Shown here piece by piece: positions 10,992 to 24,720 of a DNA stretch of 64,000 nt. Location of the stretch: contig CATKHT010000130.1 of assembly GCA_949752745.1 (NCBI GenBank), positions 1-64,000 on the forward strand, read 5' to 3'. Under the pieces are notes generated by a model, which searched no databases, was not told the origin of the DNA, and saw only the letters and a list, made by a program, of their open reading frames with translations. Every line of letters starts with the position of its first letter. The stretch's first letter is position 1. Both the position numbers and the translations under genes were made by a program. The DNA comes from Protula sp. h YS-2021 (Eukaryota > Annelida > Polychaeta > Sabellida > Serpulidae).

Positions 10992-12290
10992 ATGCCCGGA
11001 TCAAGCAGCCTGGGCAGTGGATGCGTTAAAGTGCCCATGACCTCTGCAGGAAGTACTCTATGCCTTCCCTCCTCAAGCCATTCTGCTACAGGTGTTGCAA
11101 AGAATATTAGAACTGAGACCCCCATCTCTGTTACAAATAGCCCCGTTGTCCCCAGAGGCTCCGTGGTTTACCCTGCTCCTGCGGTGCAAGGTGATCAAGT
11201 CCATCCCGATACTTTGTCACAGAGAACTTTTATCCCAACCCCATTGGCGACACTTCCACCCGTCTCCACAGTTAATGAACCTACACCTGTGGTGCCTAAC
11301 CAATCCTTCCTAGAGAAAAAAGGTTTCTCCAAGCAGGTAGTGGAAAAGGTAGTTAACAGCCATAAGCAATCCACAGCGAAAGTTTATAGGTCGCAGTGGA
11401 ACAAGTTTGCCTCTTGGTGCGCTACCTCTAAGCTAGACCCCTTTCAAGCGACTCCAGCAGTGGTAGCAGATTTTTTGTACAAGCTTTTCACGGAAGGTCA
11501 ACTGAAGGTAGGGTCTATAGAAGGTTATCGAGCCGTTATTGGCTCGAGACTTAAGGCATCTACTGGCTATGACCCGGGTGAGGATACGGCCTTGTCACAG
11601 TTAATCAGACATTTCAAGGTAAATTCCCCTCCTCTACAGTCCAATGTTGCCCAATGGGATCTGTCTCTGGTATTACGTTATTTACAGTGCCCAGAGAACT
11701 TCGCGGAAGAAAACATTTCCGCAAAAGACGCCACGGTAAGATTCACTTTCCTGTTAGCCTTATCGTCCGGTAAGAGGAGCGGCGAAATCCATGCGTTGGA
11801 CAGAGATAATAAAAGAAAATGGTGAGTGGAATAGAGTGTTCCTTGCTTCCAGAGCCGGTTTCATGGGTAAGACACATACTGTTTCCCAAGGTCGGGGCAC
11901 CTTCTACCATATTACGCTCCCGGCCCTTCAAGGGGAACAATTGGCTGAGGATCGCGTTTCTTTGTGCCCGGTCAAAGCACTATGTCAATATCTTTCGATT
12001 TCGGAAGCTTATCGCTCAGAAAATCAAAAAGCCCTCATTATTTCTTTCATGCCAAAATTCAACAAAGACCTTTCTAAACGGACCATCTAAAACTATATTA
12101 AAAAGGTCATTTTGGCAGCTTATGAACGGGCACAGACCGATACGGGCCTACAAAACGAATGTAAAGTTAAAGCCCATCATGTCCGCCAGATAGCAAATTC
12201 CCCCAGGGCTCCCCGTAATGTGTCTTTGGTAGATATACCTAAAACAGGTTGTTGGTCCTCTCCCTCATTCGTCAATTATTAGCTTAAAGA
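10992..12290 (+). pseudogene. DIRS-like tyrosine recombinase, frame-broken
   Basis: The core-binding domain starts near 11310 (EKKGFSKQVVEKVVNSHKQS) and the catalytic domain carries the first Arg in KRSGEIHAL near 11775. A frameshift follows near 11800-11830. The remainder reads on in the next frame to a TAA at about 12088, and beyond it contains the HHVRQ box (H-x-x-R) near 12177. Another stop precedes the C-terminal region. It would splice the circular cDNA into the genome in an active element. Confidence 0.8.
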
Positions 12291-13497
12291 TTTTTCGCAG
12301 AACGAGTTGTCGGGTCTTTACTCTTTAGGCCCCTTCATTGCTGCGGAAACCATCATTACGAAGCCTTCTACTCTGGTTACAGGCAACCCGCTCCAAAACT
12401 GAAAGGCAAAGGCAAACAAAAGGGGGGATTTGCCAAAGGACACAACAACGGGTTCAAGGGCAAGAAGCAGTGACATTTTCAGACTTTGTTGTCGTACCTT
12501 GAGTACCGTTAAGCAAGTGTTTTTTAATCACCACAGAACTGATATTTTCACTTGCATGGACGTTAGTTTAATCTCAAGAATGGTTTCCATTTTAGATGTA
12601 TTTTATTTTGTTCAGGCAGGGTCACCATGGTCCTATTACCCAGCTACCTGCCATCGTCCTCTTTTCGGACCCTAGAGTCAGAAAAAAGGGGGGGGGCATA
12701 CACGGCACCTACTGTTCCCGTAGTCCCGTACCATCACCGGCAACTAGGGGATCGGTCCATGATGACCATGCCCACCGTGCCCATGGGCCCGTAATTTGCC
12801 CAAGGCACGAGAAATCATATTGCAGTGAAAGTTTTTCACATTTTAAGTTTAAATTCAATCAGTATTAGAATTTAAAGATTATCTAGTCGTATTTTGTAGG
12901 ATTTGCGGGTAAAACAATAAAATTTGTATTGTGTTCTTTACTTCAGGCAATTGGATCTTATCATTTGCCTTAGTCTAAGGTCAGTATAGCATGTTATCTG
13001 ATTGTGAATACTGCAGGCGAAATCCCTGGTAGTATTAGGTTTATTTGCGTAAATCTCCGAGATTTACGATCGTATTGTCAAAATATCGATGGTTTGAAAT
13101 TATTTTTGGTAACCTCGATGTTGAGTGTGTGAGGTTGGGACCCATCTAGTGGGCGGAAGGAGGGGGATGGCAATAACCACTCTTATGTAATGAGCAAGCT
13201 TGATTTACACGTGTCAGATCTCTACATTCTGTTCCCATGTGATCGAATCTCACAGTGTTTGTTATGGGACTGGAGTGTTTTTCTCCATCCCAGGCTTTTT
13301 GGAAAATATTAAAAGAAGTGGAACGTAGTTAGCATTTTATTCAGCCTTCAACTACAGTTCAACTTAACATCTTCCCATGAGCTTTTACGTATCTAGCACA
13401 GTTCGCAACCTTTTTGTGAAGCTCCCCTGCTCCGGACTCGAGTCCCATCTAAAAGTGGAGATTTTGCGAAGTAAAGCTTTATATGCTTCGTTGCAAG
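12291..13497. other. Unassigned sequence
   Basis: Contains the possible right end of the DIRS element (CCCATGGGCCC region, 12690-12790), then AT-rich sequence without convincing coding potential. A short palindrome (AAATCTC-CGA-GATTTACG) sits near 13051. No gene supported. Confidence 0.4.
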
Positions 13498-15410
13498 CTT
13501 TGACAAGTTCAACCAAGCAATTCTGGAAGTGGGAAGGAACGTGCTTCGCACAAAAAGACGCAAGAAGGAGGAATGGATATCTCTTCGGACAAGGGAGAAA
13601 ATAGATGAAAGAAAAGAAAACAAAAAGAAAATACTTGCAACAAAATCAGAGCGCCTAAAACATCAGCTGAAAAATGCCTATACCGAATCAGATAAACAAG
13701 TAAAGAGAATGGCACGATCAGACAAAAAAGCGAATGTAGAGCATATGCCAGACGAAGCAGAAACAGCAGCTTCTAAACAAGACATGGCAACACTCTATAA
13801 AATCATCAAGTCACTGGTGGGTGCGTTGAATACGCCAAACCAACCAGTGAAAAACCAAGAGGGTAACATCATCTCAAACGAAAAAAATAAAATCAAACGT
13901 TGGAAAGAGCATTTTGAGGAAATTCTTAACAGAGATGAACCAGAAATTGAGGCGTCTATACAACCCGCGCAATTTGAGCTCGATATTGAAACGGGGCCAC
14001 CGACGTTAGATGAAGTGAAGAATGCAATCAAGTCACTGAAGAATGGGAAGGCGCCAAGCGCAGATCAAATCTATGCAGAATTGCTCAAAGCAGAACAAGA
14101 GCTGACTCCCAAGGCACTACCGACAATCCTCGGTAATATTTGGCAATCTGAAATAGCCCCAGATATATGGAAAGCTTATCGTCAAACTGCCTAAGAAAGG
14201 TGATCTGGCAAACTGTAACAGCTGGAGAAGTATCATGCTACTATCAGCAACAAGTTAAGTCCTAAGCCGTCATTTTGAACAGGTTAACAACAAAAGTGGC
14301 CAGACTATTGCGCAAAGAACAAGCAGGGTTCAGAAACAGTAGATACGGTGCTGATCAGATTTCCACGATTCGGCAAATCATAGAACAAAGCAACGAGTGG
14401 AGCACAACAGTTTATGCGATTTTCATAGACTTTACCCAAGCATTCGATAGTATTAATCGAACAGCATTATGGAAGATTATGGCTCCTTACGGCATTGCAG
14501 ATAAGATCATATCTATCATCAAGATGTTGTACAAGGATTTCAGTGCTAAAATCATATGCGGAACAGACCTATCAGACCAATTGGCGATAAATACAGGAGT
14601 GACACAGCGCTGCTTGTTGTCGCCGTAACTTTTTTACTATTTGTAGACTGGCTACTGAAGGAAACGGTAAACAGTGAAAAGAGTGGTCTCATGTGGATTT
14701 TTACAGAAAATCTCGAAGACCGAGACTTTTCAGATGATATTGCTTTGCTAGCTCAAAGACACAAACACATCCAATGTAAAATTTTAGACCTCACATAAAA
14801 AAGCAAACAGATTGGACTGAGCATTAATATCGATAAAACCAAACTCATGAAATTGAGTATCACCTCAGTACAACCTGCTACTATCGAAAATAAAAACATA
14901 GAAGTGACTGAATTCATTTACCTGGGAAGTAAAATCACAATAGATGAAAACTCTGAATGGGATATCAACAACAGACTAGCAAAAGCCAGGGGAATGTTTG
15001 CCTCACTCAAAAACATCTGAAAACCCAACAAGATCAGTACAAAAACTAAAATTCGTATTTTTAAGAGCAATGTTATTGCAGTACTCCTCTATGGGTCCGA
15101 ATCGTGGAAAGTGACGAACTGTATCGCCGAACAAACACTACACCAATCTCGACTGAGATCAAACGCAGAAGGTGGCGATGGATAGGTCATGTATGCAGAA
15201 TGGATCCAACAGCCATTCCCCGGATCGCAATGTGGTGAAAAGAGGAAAAGAGAACGCCCGAAAGAGACATGGAGGAGGTCGGTGGAGAAAGAGATGAAAG
15301 ATCAAGGCTGGTCATCGGGTGAAAAAAATACAGAAATGGTCAGCGGACAGACAACACTGGCGTTCTTTGGTGATGGCCTTATGTGCTCCAAGTACGAAAA
15401 CTATTAAGTA
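13498..15410 (+). pseudogene. Non-LTR (LINE) reverse transcriptase remnant, copy A
   Basis: Order of readable blocks: RT N-terminal region (KRWKEHFEEILN; NGKAPSADQIYAELLKA), RT core (KEQAGFRNSRYGADQISTIR; AIFIDFTQAFDSINR), a degenerate active site (FSDD where FADD is expected), then a C-terminal RRRWRWIGHVCRMDP and RPKETWRRSVEKEMKDQGW segment. Internal stops occur near 14200, 14630, 14798 and 15020, plus frameshifts, so it is dead. No endonuclease domain is seen, so the 5' part is missing. A sister copy is at 26846-27835. Confidence 0.85.
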
Positions 15411-15461
15411 AGTATATGCTACCTTGCACAGTGAATAAATACATATACATATACATACATA

Positions 15462-15462
<1 letters not shown>

Positions 15463-15539
<77 letters not shown>

Positions 15540-15551
15540 TATAGGTTCCAC

Positions 15552-15641
<90 letters not shown>
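15463..15641. repeat. (AT)n microsatellite pair
   Basis: Two long AT tracts (15463-15534 and about 15560-15641) flank GGTTCCACTATATATACATA. The same GTTCCACTATATATACATAT junction recurs at 16339, so the AT expansions sit at the same site of a repeat. Reading frames of alternating Tyr-Ile through them are meaningless. Confidence 0.95.
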
Positions 15642-15644
<3 letters not shown>

Positions 15645-16343
15645 TGGAACCTCGGCATCGGACCACCTCCCTCTTGCGACCACCTTTGAATTAGGGCACA
15701 TTTTTTCGGTCCCGAATGCGCTCCATAGACTTTAAGAATTAAGAAAACTCCCAATTGGGACCACCTCGGATCAGAACACTTCGGGCCACTTTTTTCGGTC
15801 CCGAGACCTCAAAATGCCTGAGATCGGACCACTGTCAGTCAGTGGGGAATCCACTTTATTTTTGCTGCACATTACTTACAACACTGAGCATGTTGCCGTC
15901 TTAGATGTTGCTAGGGATTATGGTAGGAAGTGTGTAACCAGACAGGGGCTTAGTTTTGTTATCTATACTTTTGTACCTTGTCTAAACAATAGCGGCTGAC
16001 AATATACAAACCTGAGACATCTTAATTTATGTGGTGCCTATTCTTTTAGCCTTCAAGCCGACCCAAATGCCACCGAATTCATAATGACAATTAAATGTCA
16101 ATTTAAGCACATAAAGGTAATTTAAATAAGAAATAAATTGTTAAAACTTTCTCAAAATGGAAAGCAGAGAAAAAGGTAATAGAAAAAGAAAAGACAGTAG
16201 TCTCAAAGATGAAATTGAGATAATTAATGTGTTTAGACATCAAACTTGAATCTGCGGTCAACTCGCAAACTTTTACCCAAGTAGGGCAAAGTCTCCCAAA
16301 TGTTTCCACCTCTGAAAAAGGGTGGTCCGATTTCAGAGGTTCC
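15642..16343. repeat. Repeat fragment with TTTTTTCGGTCCCGA motifs
   Basis: Starts ACAGTGGAACCTCGGCATCG and repeats CGGACCACC and CACTTTTTTCGGTCCCGA-type blocks to about 15830. This is a degenerate internally repetitive element of a kind often dispersed in invertebrate genomes. 15830-16343 has no recognised feature. Confidence 0.5.
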
Positions 16344-16345
16344 AC

Positions 16346-16444
<99 letters not shown>

Positions 16445-16448
16445 ATAT
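16344..16448. repeat. (AT)n microsatellite
   Basis: About 100 bp of alternating AT with one short interruption (TTTATATAT near 16430). It follows the GTTCCACTATATATACATAT sequence shared with 15545. Confidence 0.95.
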
Positions 16449-18466
16449 CTTGAAGTTGTGCAACGTCGTATTATCTTTCAAATTGGTGAAAAATTGCCAA
16501 AATAGCAACTTGTCAAAAATTGTGAATTTCTTGAGATGTAGGACTTGGGTGGCTTTCCATGCAAGTTCTCCGAAACTATTTATCCTACCTATATGCAACC
16601 TTGCGCAGTGAAAATATATATATATTGAAGCTGTGCAACGTCATTGGGGTTGGATTTCTGCGCCCTCGTCGCTGGCTTGTTTCAAGTTATTTCAACCTTT
16701 GTTCATCAAATTGTTTTTTTTCTATTTAATGCACATTATCCTGCAATTGAGGCAATGATATCCAGGCCAAAATAACTACGGCCAAAATGCCCTCAACAAC
16801 TGCATGGGGGTCAAAATGACTACGGCCAAAATGCCCCAGATTTTTTATTAGAAAATTTAACTAATTTAGGGATCTTTTGGCATTTTACGTTTGCAACAAA
16901 ATTGGTATTTGGGTCTTCTGTTTTGTCAACCAAATTTATTTATTTTATGAACTGAAAGTTGTTTTTTATTCTTCCATTTATTACAATATAATAAACTGAA
17001 CCAATGTGAAAATGTGATGAGAACATATTTACACACGCGCAATTGTGTGTAAAAGTTGGTAAAAGTTGGTCAAATGGTGGTTTTTTAATTAAGCGGTTGG
17101 TCAATTGTCCGTTGGTCAAATGTCCGTTGGTCAATCGACGTTGGTCAATTGGTATGGCACCCGACCCTTTGAACACGATTCGCACATACAAAGTATGTTG
17201 TTTTTCCTTCATTGGGCCACGACCTACTAGATTAAGATACAAAATTGAACCCGTTTAATGATTTCAGATTACCACCATTTTCAAATTATTCGCGGATAAT
17301 CTGAAATCGATTTCAAGTTACCATGGGGGTAATTTGAAAACAATTTCAGATTACCCCCGTTAAAAACTAAAAAAAGAGAATAATTTTCAGATTTGATTTT
17401 GTGATCCCAAATTGTGACCTATGCAACGAGCTGTGTCGCTGTCTCCCGAGGCCATGTGAACACTTTCGATTGTCCGACTTTGTTCGAGTGGATTCCGAAC
17501 CACAAAGATTTCTCTGTAAGAATTTTCAGAAGCATTGTTTCTCTCAGATTTGTGCCTGTAATACAACTGACCAGATCGCGCTACGCAAAGTGTTGATAGT
17601 CTACGCAAATTAACCTTTTGATTTTTCGATGCACCACTCGGATATTTATTATTTACCACAGAGTCAAAGATAATATCCACATTGTTTTGTTCCATTTTCG
17701 TGGTCTGTCATTATCGTGTTTGTTTGCTTACAATGTGTACATCAAAAAACCTTATCGGAAAAATGTCGCCAAATAATACACGAGTCAGCGGCGATGGGTT
17801 AGTATAGGATTAGTGTTTTGGCATGGTAACAATAGCATTGTAGTACGCAAGCGACACTCGTCAGCTCCACCGGAGTAGTTGTACACATCGATAAGCGACC
17901 AGAGGTATAGCACTCTTGGCGTCTTCAGTGCAATTTTGTGTACAGAAAATAGGAAAACTTCAAAAGTTAGGAATATAGGGAATGTGACACTTTTTAGCGA
18001 CATTACGGCTATCATAGGAAATGTGTTCTATATTGTCAAAATATTACCTACCTCTACTGGAAATCCCCGCCAGGTTACATTTGACTTCTTTTAAGAAAAC
18101 ATACCCAGTGCATATTTCTGTACAAATAAATTGATCAACAGAAACTAGTATAAATATTTAGAGAAAAAAAACAACAACATATCATTCATAGTATGGGGAT
18201 GGGGTAACCTGAAACCGATTTCAGGCCACCCCGGAGGTAGCTTGAAATCGATTTCAGATTACCGGGGAGTATTGTGGGAGGATAATTTGAAATCGGTACA
18301 TCTGATAAAATTACTTCACACTTTTTGAGAAACATAACACCAGTGAAGTCTTTATCCACGCTTTCAGAGAGTTAGTTTTTAAGGAATCCAAAAATTACAG
18401 TTCGATAATTCTGGACAACCAGGCACATTGCTTAAAATGTTATATCCACACACAATGACTTTGAAG
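16449..18466. repeat. Left part of segmental duplication, copy A (non-coding)
   Basis: From GCTTGTTTCAAGTTATTTCA (about 16672) to the FkbM exon, the sequence matches 27843-30635 block by block. Shared blocks include GACTACGGCCAAAATGCC, the CCGTTGGTCAAATGTCCGTT cluster and repeated GATTTCAGATTACC(C) motifs. 16449-16630 also matches 26640-26840. Copy B carries about 950 bp extra between 28230 and 29180. No gene is supported; the frames near 17390-17695 are shared by both copies but have no family resemblance. Confidence 0.7.
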
Positions 18467-19059
18467 TTATTTATTTCGCACAAGAATTAAATCCATAACA
18501 TAAACCTTCTTTTTGTTATCATTTGAAACAAGCACTTCAGACACTTCATATCCCTGGGATTTCATGTACGTTTCTATTTCGCCACGACCTCCAGGGGAAT
18601 GTTTGAACTCCACGCTCATTGTCTGTATATTAAACTGATGAAAAGGTATAGTTTTTAAGACATCCAGTTCTGCTCCTTCTACATCTAAACTAAAATAATC
18701 GACCTTTGAGATGTTCAGAGCATAAAGCATCGAAGCAAAAGAAAAACAAGGAACTTTCACTGTATGTAAACCAGTGGCCGAGGCATCCATTTCTCCTCGT
18801 TGTCCACACCTTCCCCCGTTTCCAAAGTTGCACTTCGTGGCTATACCAAGCATTGTTGGGTAAGGTTTTGTACTCATACAGGCGTTAAGAGTCCACGCGT
18901 TTCTATTCTTTCCCCGGATTTGCGTGTAATAGTATGGATTGGGTTCCACTAGCAGTCCAGTCCATCCGTAGAGTACCTCTAGTGGTAACGTGTTTGACGA
19001 TGTTTCCCCATCAAAGGCACCGCACTCAACGAAAGTACCATTTTTCATACCATTTAAAA
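18467..19059 (-). CDS. FkbM-family methyltransferase gene 1, exon 2
   Basis: Catalytic exon. The acceptor (CTTGTTTTAG) lies immediately upstream at 19060-19061 and the stop codon at 18467-18469. It encodes a Methyltransf_21/FkbM domain: SAM-binding FVECGAFDGETSSNT, WTGLLVEPNP, and DYFSLDVEGAELDVL, the order expected for this family. With exon 1 (20291-20657) the phases fit exactly (1 plus 2) and give about 319 residues. FkbM domains methylate hydroxyls of small molecules or sugars; the animal substrate cannot be read from sequence. Intact, no stops. Very similar to gene 2 (about 11 differences in 187 residues). Confidence 0.85.
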
Positions 19060-20290
19060 CTAAAACAAGAAATGCTTATTATAACCAGCATAATGAATTT
19101 AACAAAACATGAATTTGACATCAGTTGTTATTTGAAATATCTCAAATGAAATTTCAAAGATATAAAATTCATTTATTGATATCAAAAATTAGTTAATGAT
19201 ATCTAAATTGGTTTAGAGATGTAAAATTATTTTTTATATCTAAAATATATTTTATACATTTTAATCAGTTTTAAGATATCTATAAGATGTCAAAATTTTA
19301 GTTTAGATGTCTTGAACCTAACAAATAAAATTTAAAGCGGTCGGACAAAATCTACATGAAAGCAATATATTCCACTATTCTCCTGCCAAAAAAACATTCC
19401 GACGTCATTACAACGTTAATTTGGAGGAGATCTGCTTGTGATTCATCGCGGCCAAAATCACGCCTTATTAATCTTACATTTTAAATTTTGCGGAGTCGGA
19501 TCAATGTTTTTGACATTGTTGTTTTTTTTGGAAACAAGCACCCACTCACTCCAACGTCTAAAAGACGTCTTTGTGGCAACGTTGCATAGACATCGAAAAC
19601 GGTACTGTTTACCTGTTTAGGTCACAAAAGCAGCATCATCGTGTTATCGCTATTATAGCTCATCGGGAATAGAAGTCATGACAGATCTCTTCTAATATAT
19701 GCCAAAGTGAGGACGTAATATATGCCAAAGTGAAGACGCAAAACATACCAAAGTGAGAACGAAAATATGACAATGTCAGTTTTTTCGGGCTAGCTAAAAA
19801 TCATGAAAATATGAAAACTTCTTACATATCCTGCGTTACCGCATGCCACGAGGGTGGGATACTTTGACGGAGGGTGTCATGACAACTTACGATTCTCACT
19901 CTCTAGAAAGCAATTTTGTTTCCGAATCTATGGGACGTTGGAGGATCCGCGTTTGGACTTTCAGTTGAAGGCTTTTCTTAATCGTCGAGTAATCGGTGTC
20001 TGCTCGACGTAGGGAAATAGACCTTGTTTCGAATTCCCTAATCAACCAAAGGGTTTTGCGATGTCCATCTAACGCTGCTAGAAAGAAAGTCACCATGTTT
20101 ACTGAGTGAGAAGCATTCCTATTAAGTTGTAAATCAGTCAAACCGGATTTGTGAGAAGATTAGCACTTAAAAACAACTGTACCGATTTTTGACCAGTTTT
20201 GACCAAATTGCTAATAAAATACAACCTTTTAATTTTGTACTGTCTGGGGAAAGATTCAAATTTCAAAACAGACGGACGTTAAGTACGCAC
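19060..20290 (-). other. Intron of FkbM gene 1
   Basis: 1231 bp with GTGCGT donor at 20285-20290 and TTTTAG acceptor at 19060. Its exon-1-proximal 1.1 kb is repeated, inverted, at 44543-45590 in gene copy 3. AT-rich with TATCTAAA-type short repeats near 19150-19260. No coding sequence. Confidence 0.75.
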
Positions 20291-20657
20291 CTTTAATGAT
20301 TGATTTTGCTTGAGGGGTTCCAATGAATCCGCTCAGCTGCGGTGGGCTGGTGGCGACGGGTCCTTCCAGCAGCATGTTGATGAGAGCATCTGCACGCTGC
20401 TTCTGTGAATTCTTATCTGCATTTTTAATCGTTTCATTGAACTTTTGTTTGAACAGTGCTGACTCTGTAACCATTTGAAGGCGTTGCAACGGACTACATT
20501 GTTGTTGTCCCGTGGCTATATTCTTGTGCCATATTTGTACTCCAAGGCTTGATACATCGGTTTTACGTGCGATCAGAGTTGCTGTTATAATCAACAACAT
20601 TACAATCACTGCTTTTAAAGTACACATTTTCAAAAAAGCCTGGTTTAGGAAAGACAT
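20291..20657 (-). CDS. FkbM-family methyltransferase gene 1, exon 1 (signal anchor)
   Basis: ATG at 20657-20655, donor AAAG/GTGCGT after 20291, phase 1. Encodes a short N-terminal cytosolic part, then one hydrophobic segment (about residues 13-30, KAVIVMLLIITATLI) fitting a type II signal anchor, then a luminal stem with SGFIGTPQAKSIIK before the catalytic exon. The layout matches Golgi or secretory-pathway membrane enzymes. Homologous exons lie at 34030-34423 and 44179-44542. Confidence 0.8.
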
Positions 20658-21012
20658 ATTTTTTCAGGATTCTAGATTTAATCCTTTGTTGTTATTTATC
20701 TCCTTAAACTTGACATCAGTTGACTGTGAACATTAGAGGTTATCAGTTGGTTAAATCAAGTATGGTCCAAATAAAAAACTCTTTAATGATCTCACAAAAT
20801 CAATCTTAGGTTTGGCAATGACAAATAGCTGAGATTTCAATACAAACGGTGGTGCTTGTCTTTTTTATCTAAATACACAGTAAGAGTCAATAGGCCAACA
20901 ACTCAAAGTAATTTTTAAGCATATATCGAAGCAGCTGGCTATTTATGCTTAACAGTTAAGTGAGTTAACGGCGAAGAACTGATCTACTGCAGTATATATC
21001 TATATATATATC
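20658..21012. other. Upstream region of FkbM gene 1
   Basis: AT-rich presumptive promoter and 5' UTR. Repeated in inverted orientation at 43805-44178 upstream of gene copy 3, including the CTACTGCAGTA block. No TATA box stands out. Confidence 0.5.
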
Positions 21013-22140
<1,128 letters not shown>

Positions 22141-22144
22141 GGGA

Positions 22145-23510
22145 TTATGACTGTGATTATGACTGCTGTCGTTGCACATGAATGTCATGGCTAATTCATC
22201 CCATATACAATCTTTAGAAAGTGAACAAGAACTCCTTTAATGATGCAGATGTAATCACGATCTTCATAATGTCCATGACGCTTCTTGAATCAGTTACTTT
22301 CTCGTCTGTGAGTTCCAATTTTAAATGAATTTTGTATTGTTGTAATTTACATTTTTCCTTATGTAGTAGTTACTGTGAAATAAATTTTTCATAAAAACCT
22401 TGCTTCGACGTTACTAGTTACAAAGACAGACACAAGACTGTTGGGGACGGGAAGCAATTGGGCGGAGGTCGGGAGTGGTGTAGATTTGATATGGCTTCCG
22501 TGTTTCCTTGAACGATTAAATTGCCCCTTTTTTGTCTTCAAACGGAAGTTCACAGGAATTTTTCTCATCATTACAACTGGCGTAGAATTGCTGCAGTTCG
22601 CACACTCCAATTCTCAGGCAACTCTTAGGGATAGCGTTGGTGGAGCGCAAATGAAAGAAGTTCTTACGGTCAATTGCAATTAACACCAAGACACGTGTGC
22701 TGGGCAAATGTTTTCAATTTAGGCGAATAACTCCGGAAAACGTGCTCGAGTAAATGTCGTTAACCTACTTCATTAAAATGGTAAACGTGGTTGACGTATG
22801 CCATTAGGGGACGTCTCTGTTCCTTGTGGTGTACGAAGTGCAAAAATATGAAAAGATCTTCAAATAATTTTTGCAAATGTTTTTGGATGTTAATTTTGTC
22901 TAGTTATACTTGGTGGAAAATGGCTTATAATACTGCACGGTGTGTACTGAATTCTCGCGATAATCGGTTCGTTGCGCACTTAAACGAATGTAAACAGCTA
23001 TCTTCTGTGACGCCCTGCGCACACAATGAAAAATGTATGCGAATAGTTGCTGTGGCAACACAGATGAATCCCGTTTTGGTTGCTGGAGAACGACCGACAC
23101 AAATTTAACCCAGCTGTACAACCGAGCGGGTTCTGACCAGGCTAGACTATGTCACGGCGCCAGCGAAAACGTTGCTACATCCAGTACAGGGCCAACACCA
23201 GACTTCGCCCCCCCCCCCCCCCCCCAGCGTTCTAATTGACCGGATATTTATTTGGCCCTGGTAACGTTTCCCACTTTTAACACGAAGTCTCCCAGAGTAA
23301 CTGACTAAAGTACGGTTTAGAACAGGTTTCGTTAAGCCAAACCTGGCCAAAGCAACAATATGAAAAAACATTAAATTTATATTAAGGTTGTTCTGGAGCA
23401 ATGTTTCGGACCTATTTTTCTCTTTAGTGGTCCGTCTTTGTGTCTTTACAACTCTGCTGGCCATACTGGCCCAAGGATCACCACATTTTGCATATATGTA
23501 GTATTTAATA
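22145..23510 (+). repeat. Dispersed repeat, copy 2 (uninterrupted)
   Basis: Matches 2645-3845 plus 6425-6515 in one piece and therefore shows the pre-insertion state of copy 1. Contains a C-run of about 19 at 23208-23225. No intact reading frame with family resemblance. Confidence 0.8.
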
Positions 23511-24109
23511 TGAATTTTCGCACCTTACCTCTTTGTTTTCGCCTTTGTTTTCATTTTCATGATCAAAACTGGAAGCAAACAACACTGAGTTTTTATCAAC
23601 AAAAGCAACGCGTAATGGCTGCAGCAGCTTTTGCACATGTCCGAACAATCATTCCGTACATTACATCAATGATGTGCCTTTATTGCCATATGCTAAATAA
23701 GCTGAGCACACTCACGTGCTTGTGTTACCTTTTAAGCTGCAAAACCTTACCTGCTCATTTTAAAAGCATTGAATGCTCATGTGAATCACCAGCTTCAGTT
23801 ACCCGCTTCAGCTCTTGGTGAAGGCCCGGGGGGAGGGGGCACTCACATACCAGCTGGTTACCGTGCGTGTCCATGACTTTATGAAACGGCTTCTAAACGC
23901 AGGGTGTTAAGTTTGAAATAACACCCCCTTTTTAACCAAACGCGGAGTAAATTTTCGAAAAGAACCCCCTTTTTCTGAGAAACGCGGAGCACTTGATGAA
24001 AAGTACCCCCGTTTTGAAGATATTTGGCACTCCACGAGAACCGCGTCCGTCCTCAAAATTACCCCCTCTTTCTACTCTTTTTTTTTATCCCCCGCCGTCC
24101 TGACGGAGG
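23511..24109. other. Unassigned sequence
   Basis: Plus-strand frame 23438-23821 lacks recognisable motifs. From 23870 to 24070 are blocks of the type AACGCGGAG...ACCCCCTTTTT, resembling a short degenerate repeat also seen near 31975-32100. No gene supported. Confidence 0.4.
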
Positions 24110-24720
24110 ATATAGAAACGCACTGTTTCCGTCCGTCCGTCAGTCGCTCGTTTTGTTTCCAGACGATATCTCCGAAACTAGTGGACGGATCTAGTTCATA
24201 TTTGATATGCGTAACAACCAAGACATCTAGATGTGCCTTTTGAGGGGTTTGATCGGATCGAAGCCCATCTGGATCTGTATTTGGACTTAGAATCCCAAAA
24301 TCCGCATCTCAACGTGCACTTTGGTTTCCAGGCGATATCTCCGAAACTAGTGAGCGGATCCAGTTCATATTTGATTTGCGTAACAAACAAGACATCTAGA
24401 TGTGCCTTTTGGGGGTTTTGATCGGATCGAAGTCCATCTGGATCTGTGTTTGGACTTAGAATCCCAAAATTTGGATCCGATGTGCACTTTGGTTTCCAGA
24501 CGATATCTCCGAAACTAGTGAGCGGATCCGGTTCTTATTTGATATGCGCAACAACCAAGAAATCTAGATGTGCCTTTTTGGGGTTTTGATCGGATCGAAG
24601 CCCATCTGGTTCTGTAATTGGACTTAGAATCCCAAAATCCAGATCTCAATGTGTACTTTGTTTTCTAGACGTTAACTCGAAAATATTTGCCGGATTCGAT
24701 TTTCATTTCGTATGCATAAC
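24110..24720 (+). repeat. Tandem repeat, about 3.5 copies of 165-185 bp
   Basis: Units carry GACGATATCTCCGAAACTAG, then GCGGATC and TTCATATTTGATATGCGTAA, CATCTAGATGTGCCTTTT, TTGATCGGATCGAAGCCCAT and GGACTTAGAATCCCAAAAT. Copies start near 24158, 24333, 24498 and 24660 (partial). Confidence 0.85.

Larger units (their letters stand above)
7762..12290 (+). mobile_element. Degenerate DIRS-like tyrosine-recombinase retrotransposon
   Basis: Gene order is gag, then reverse transcriptase plus RNase H, then tyrosine recombinase, with no DDE integrase. This is diagnostic of DIRS-order retrotransposons, which integrate with a phage-type recombinase. The segment is more GC-rich than its flanks. All three cistrons are broken by frameshifts or stops, so this is an inactive copy. 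Terminal repeats are not clean; the CATGGG-rich regions at 7241-7580 and about 12690-12790 are candidates for its ends. Confidence 0.85.

Noticed and set aside
15312..15754. Long Tyr-Ile reading frames in AT repeats (also 2236-2549, 16227-16611, 21721-22194)
   Set aside because: Pure products of (AT)n microsatellites.
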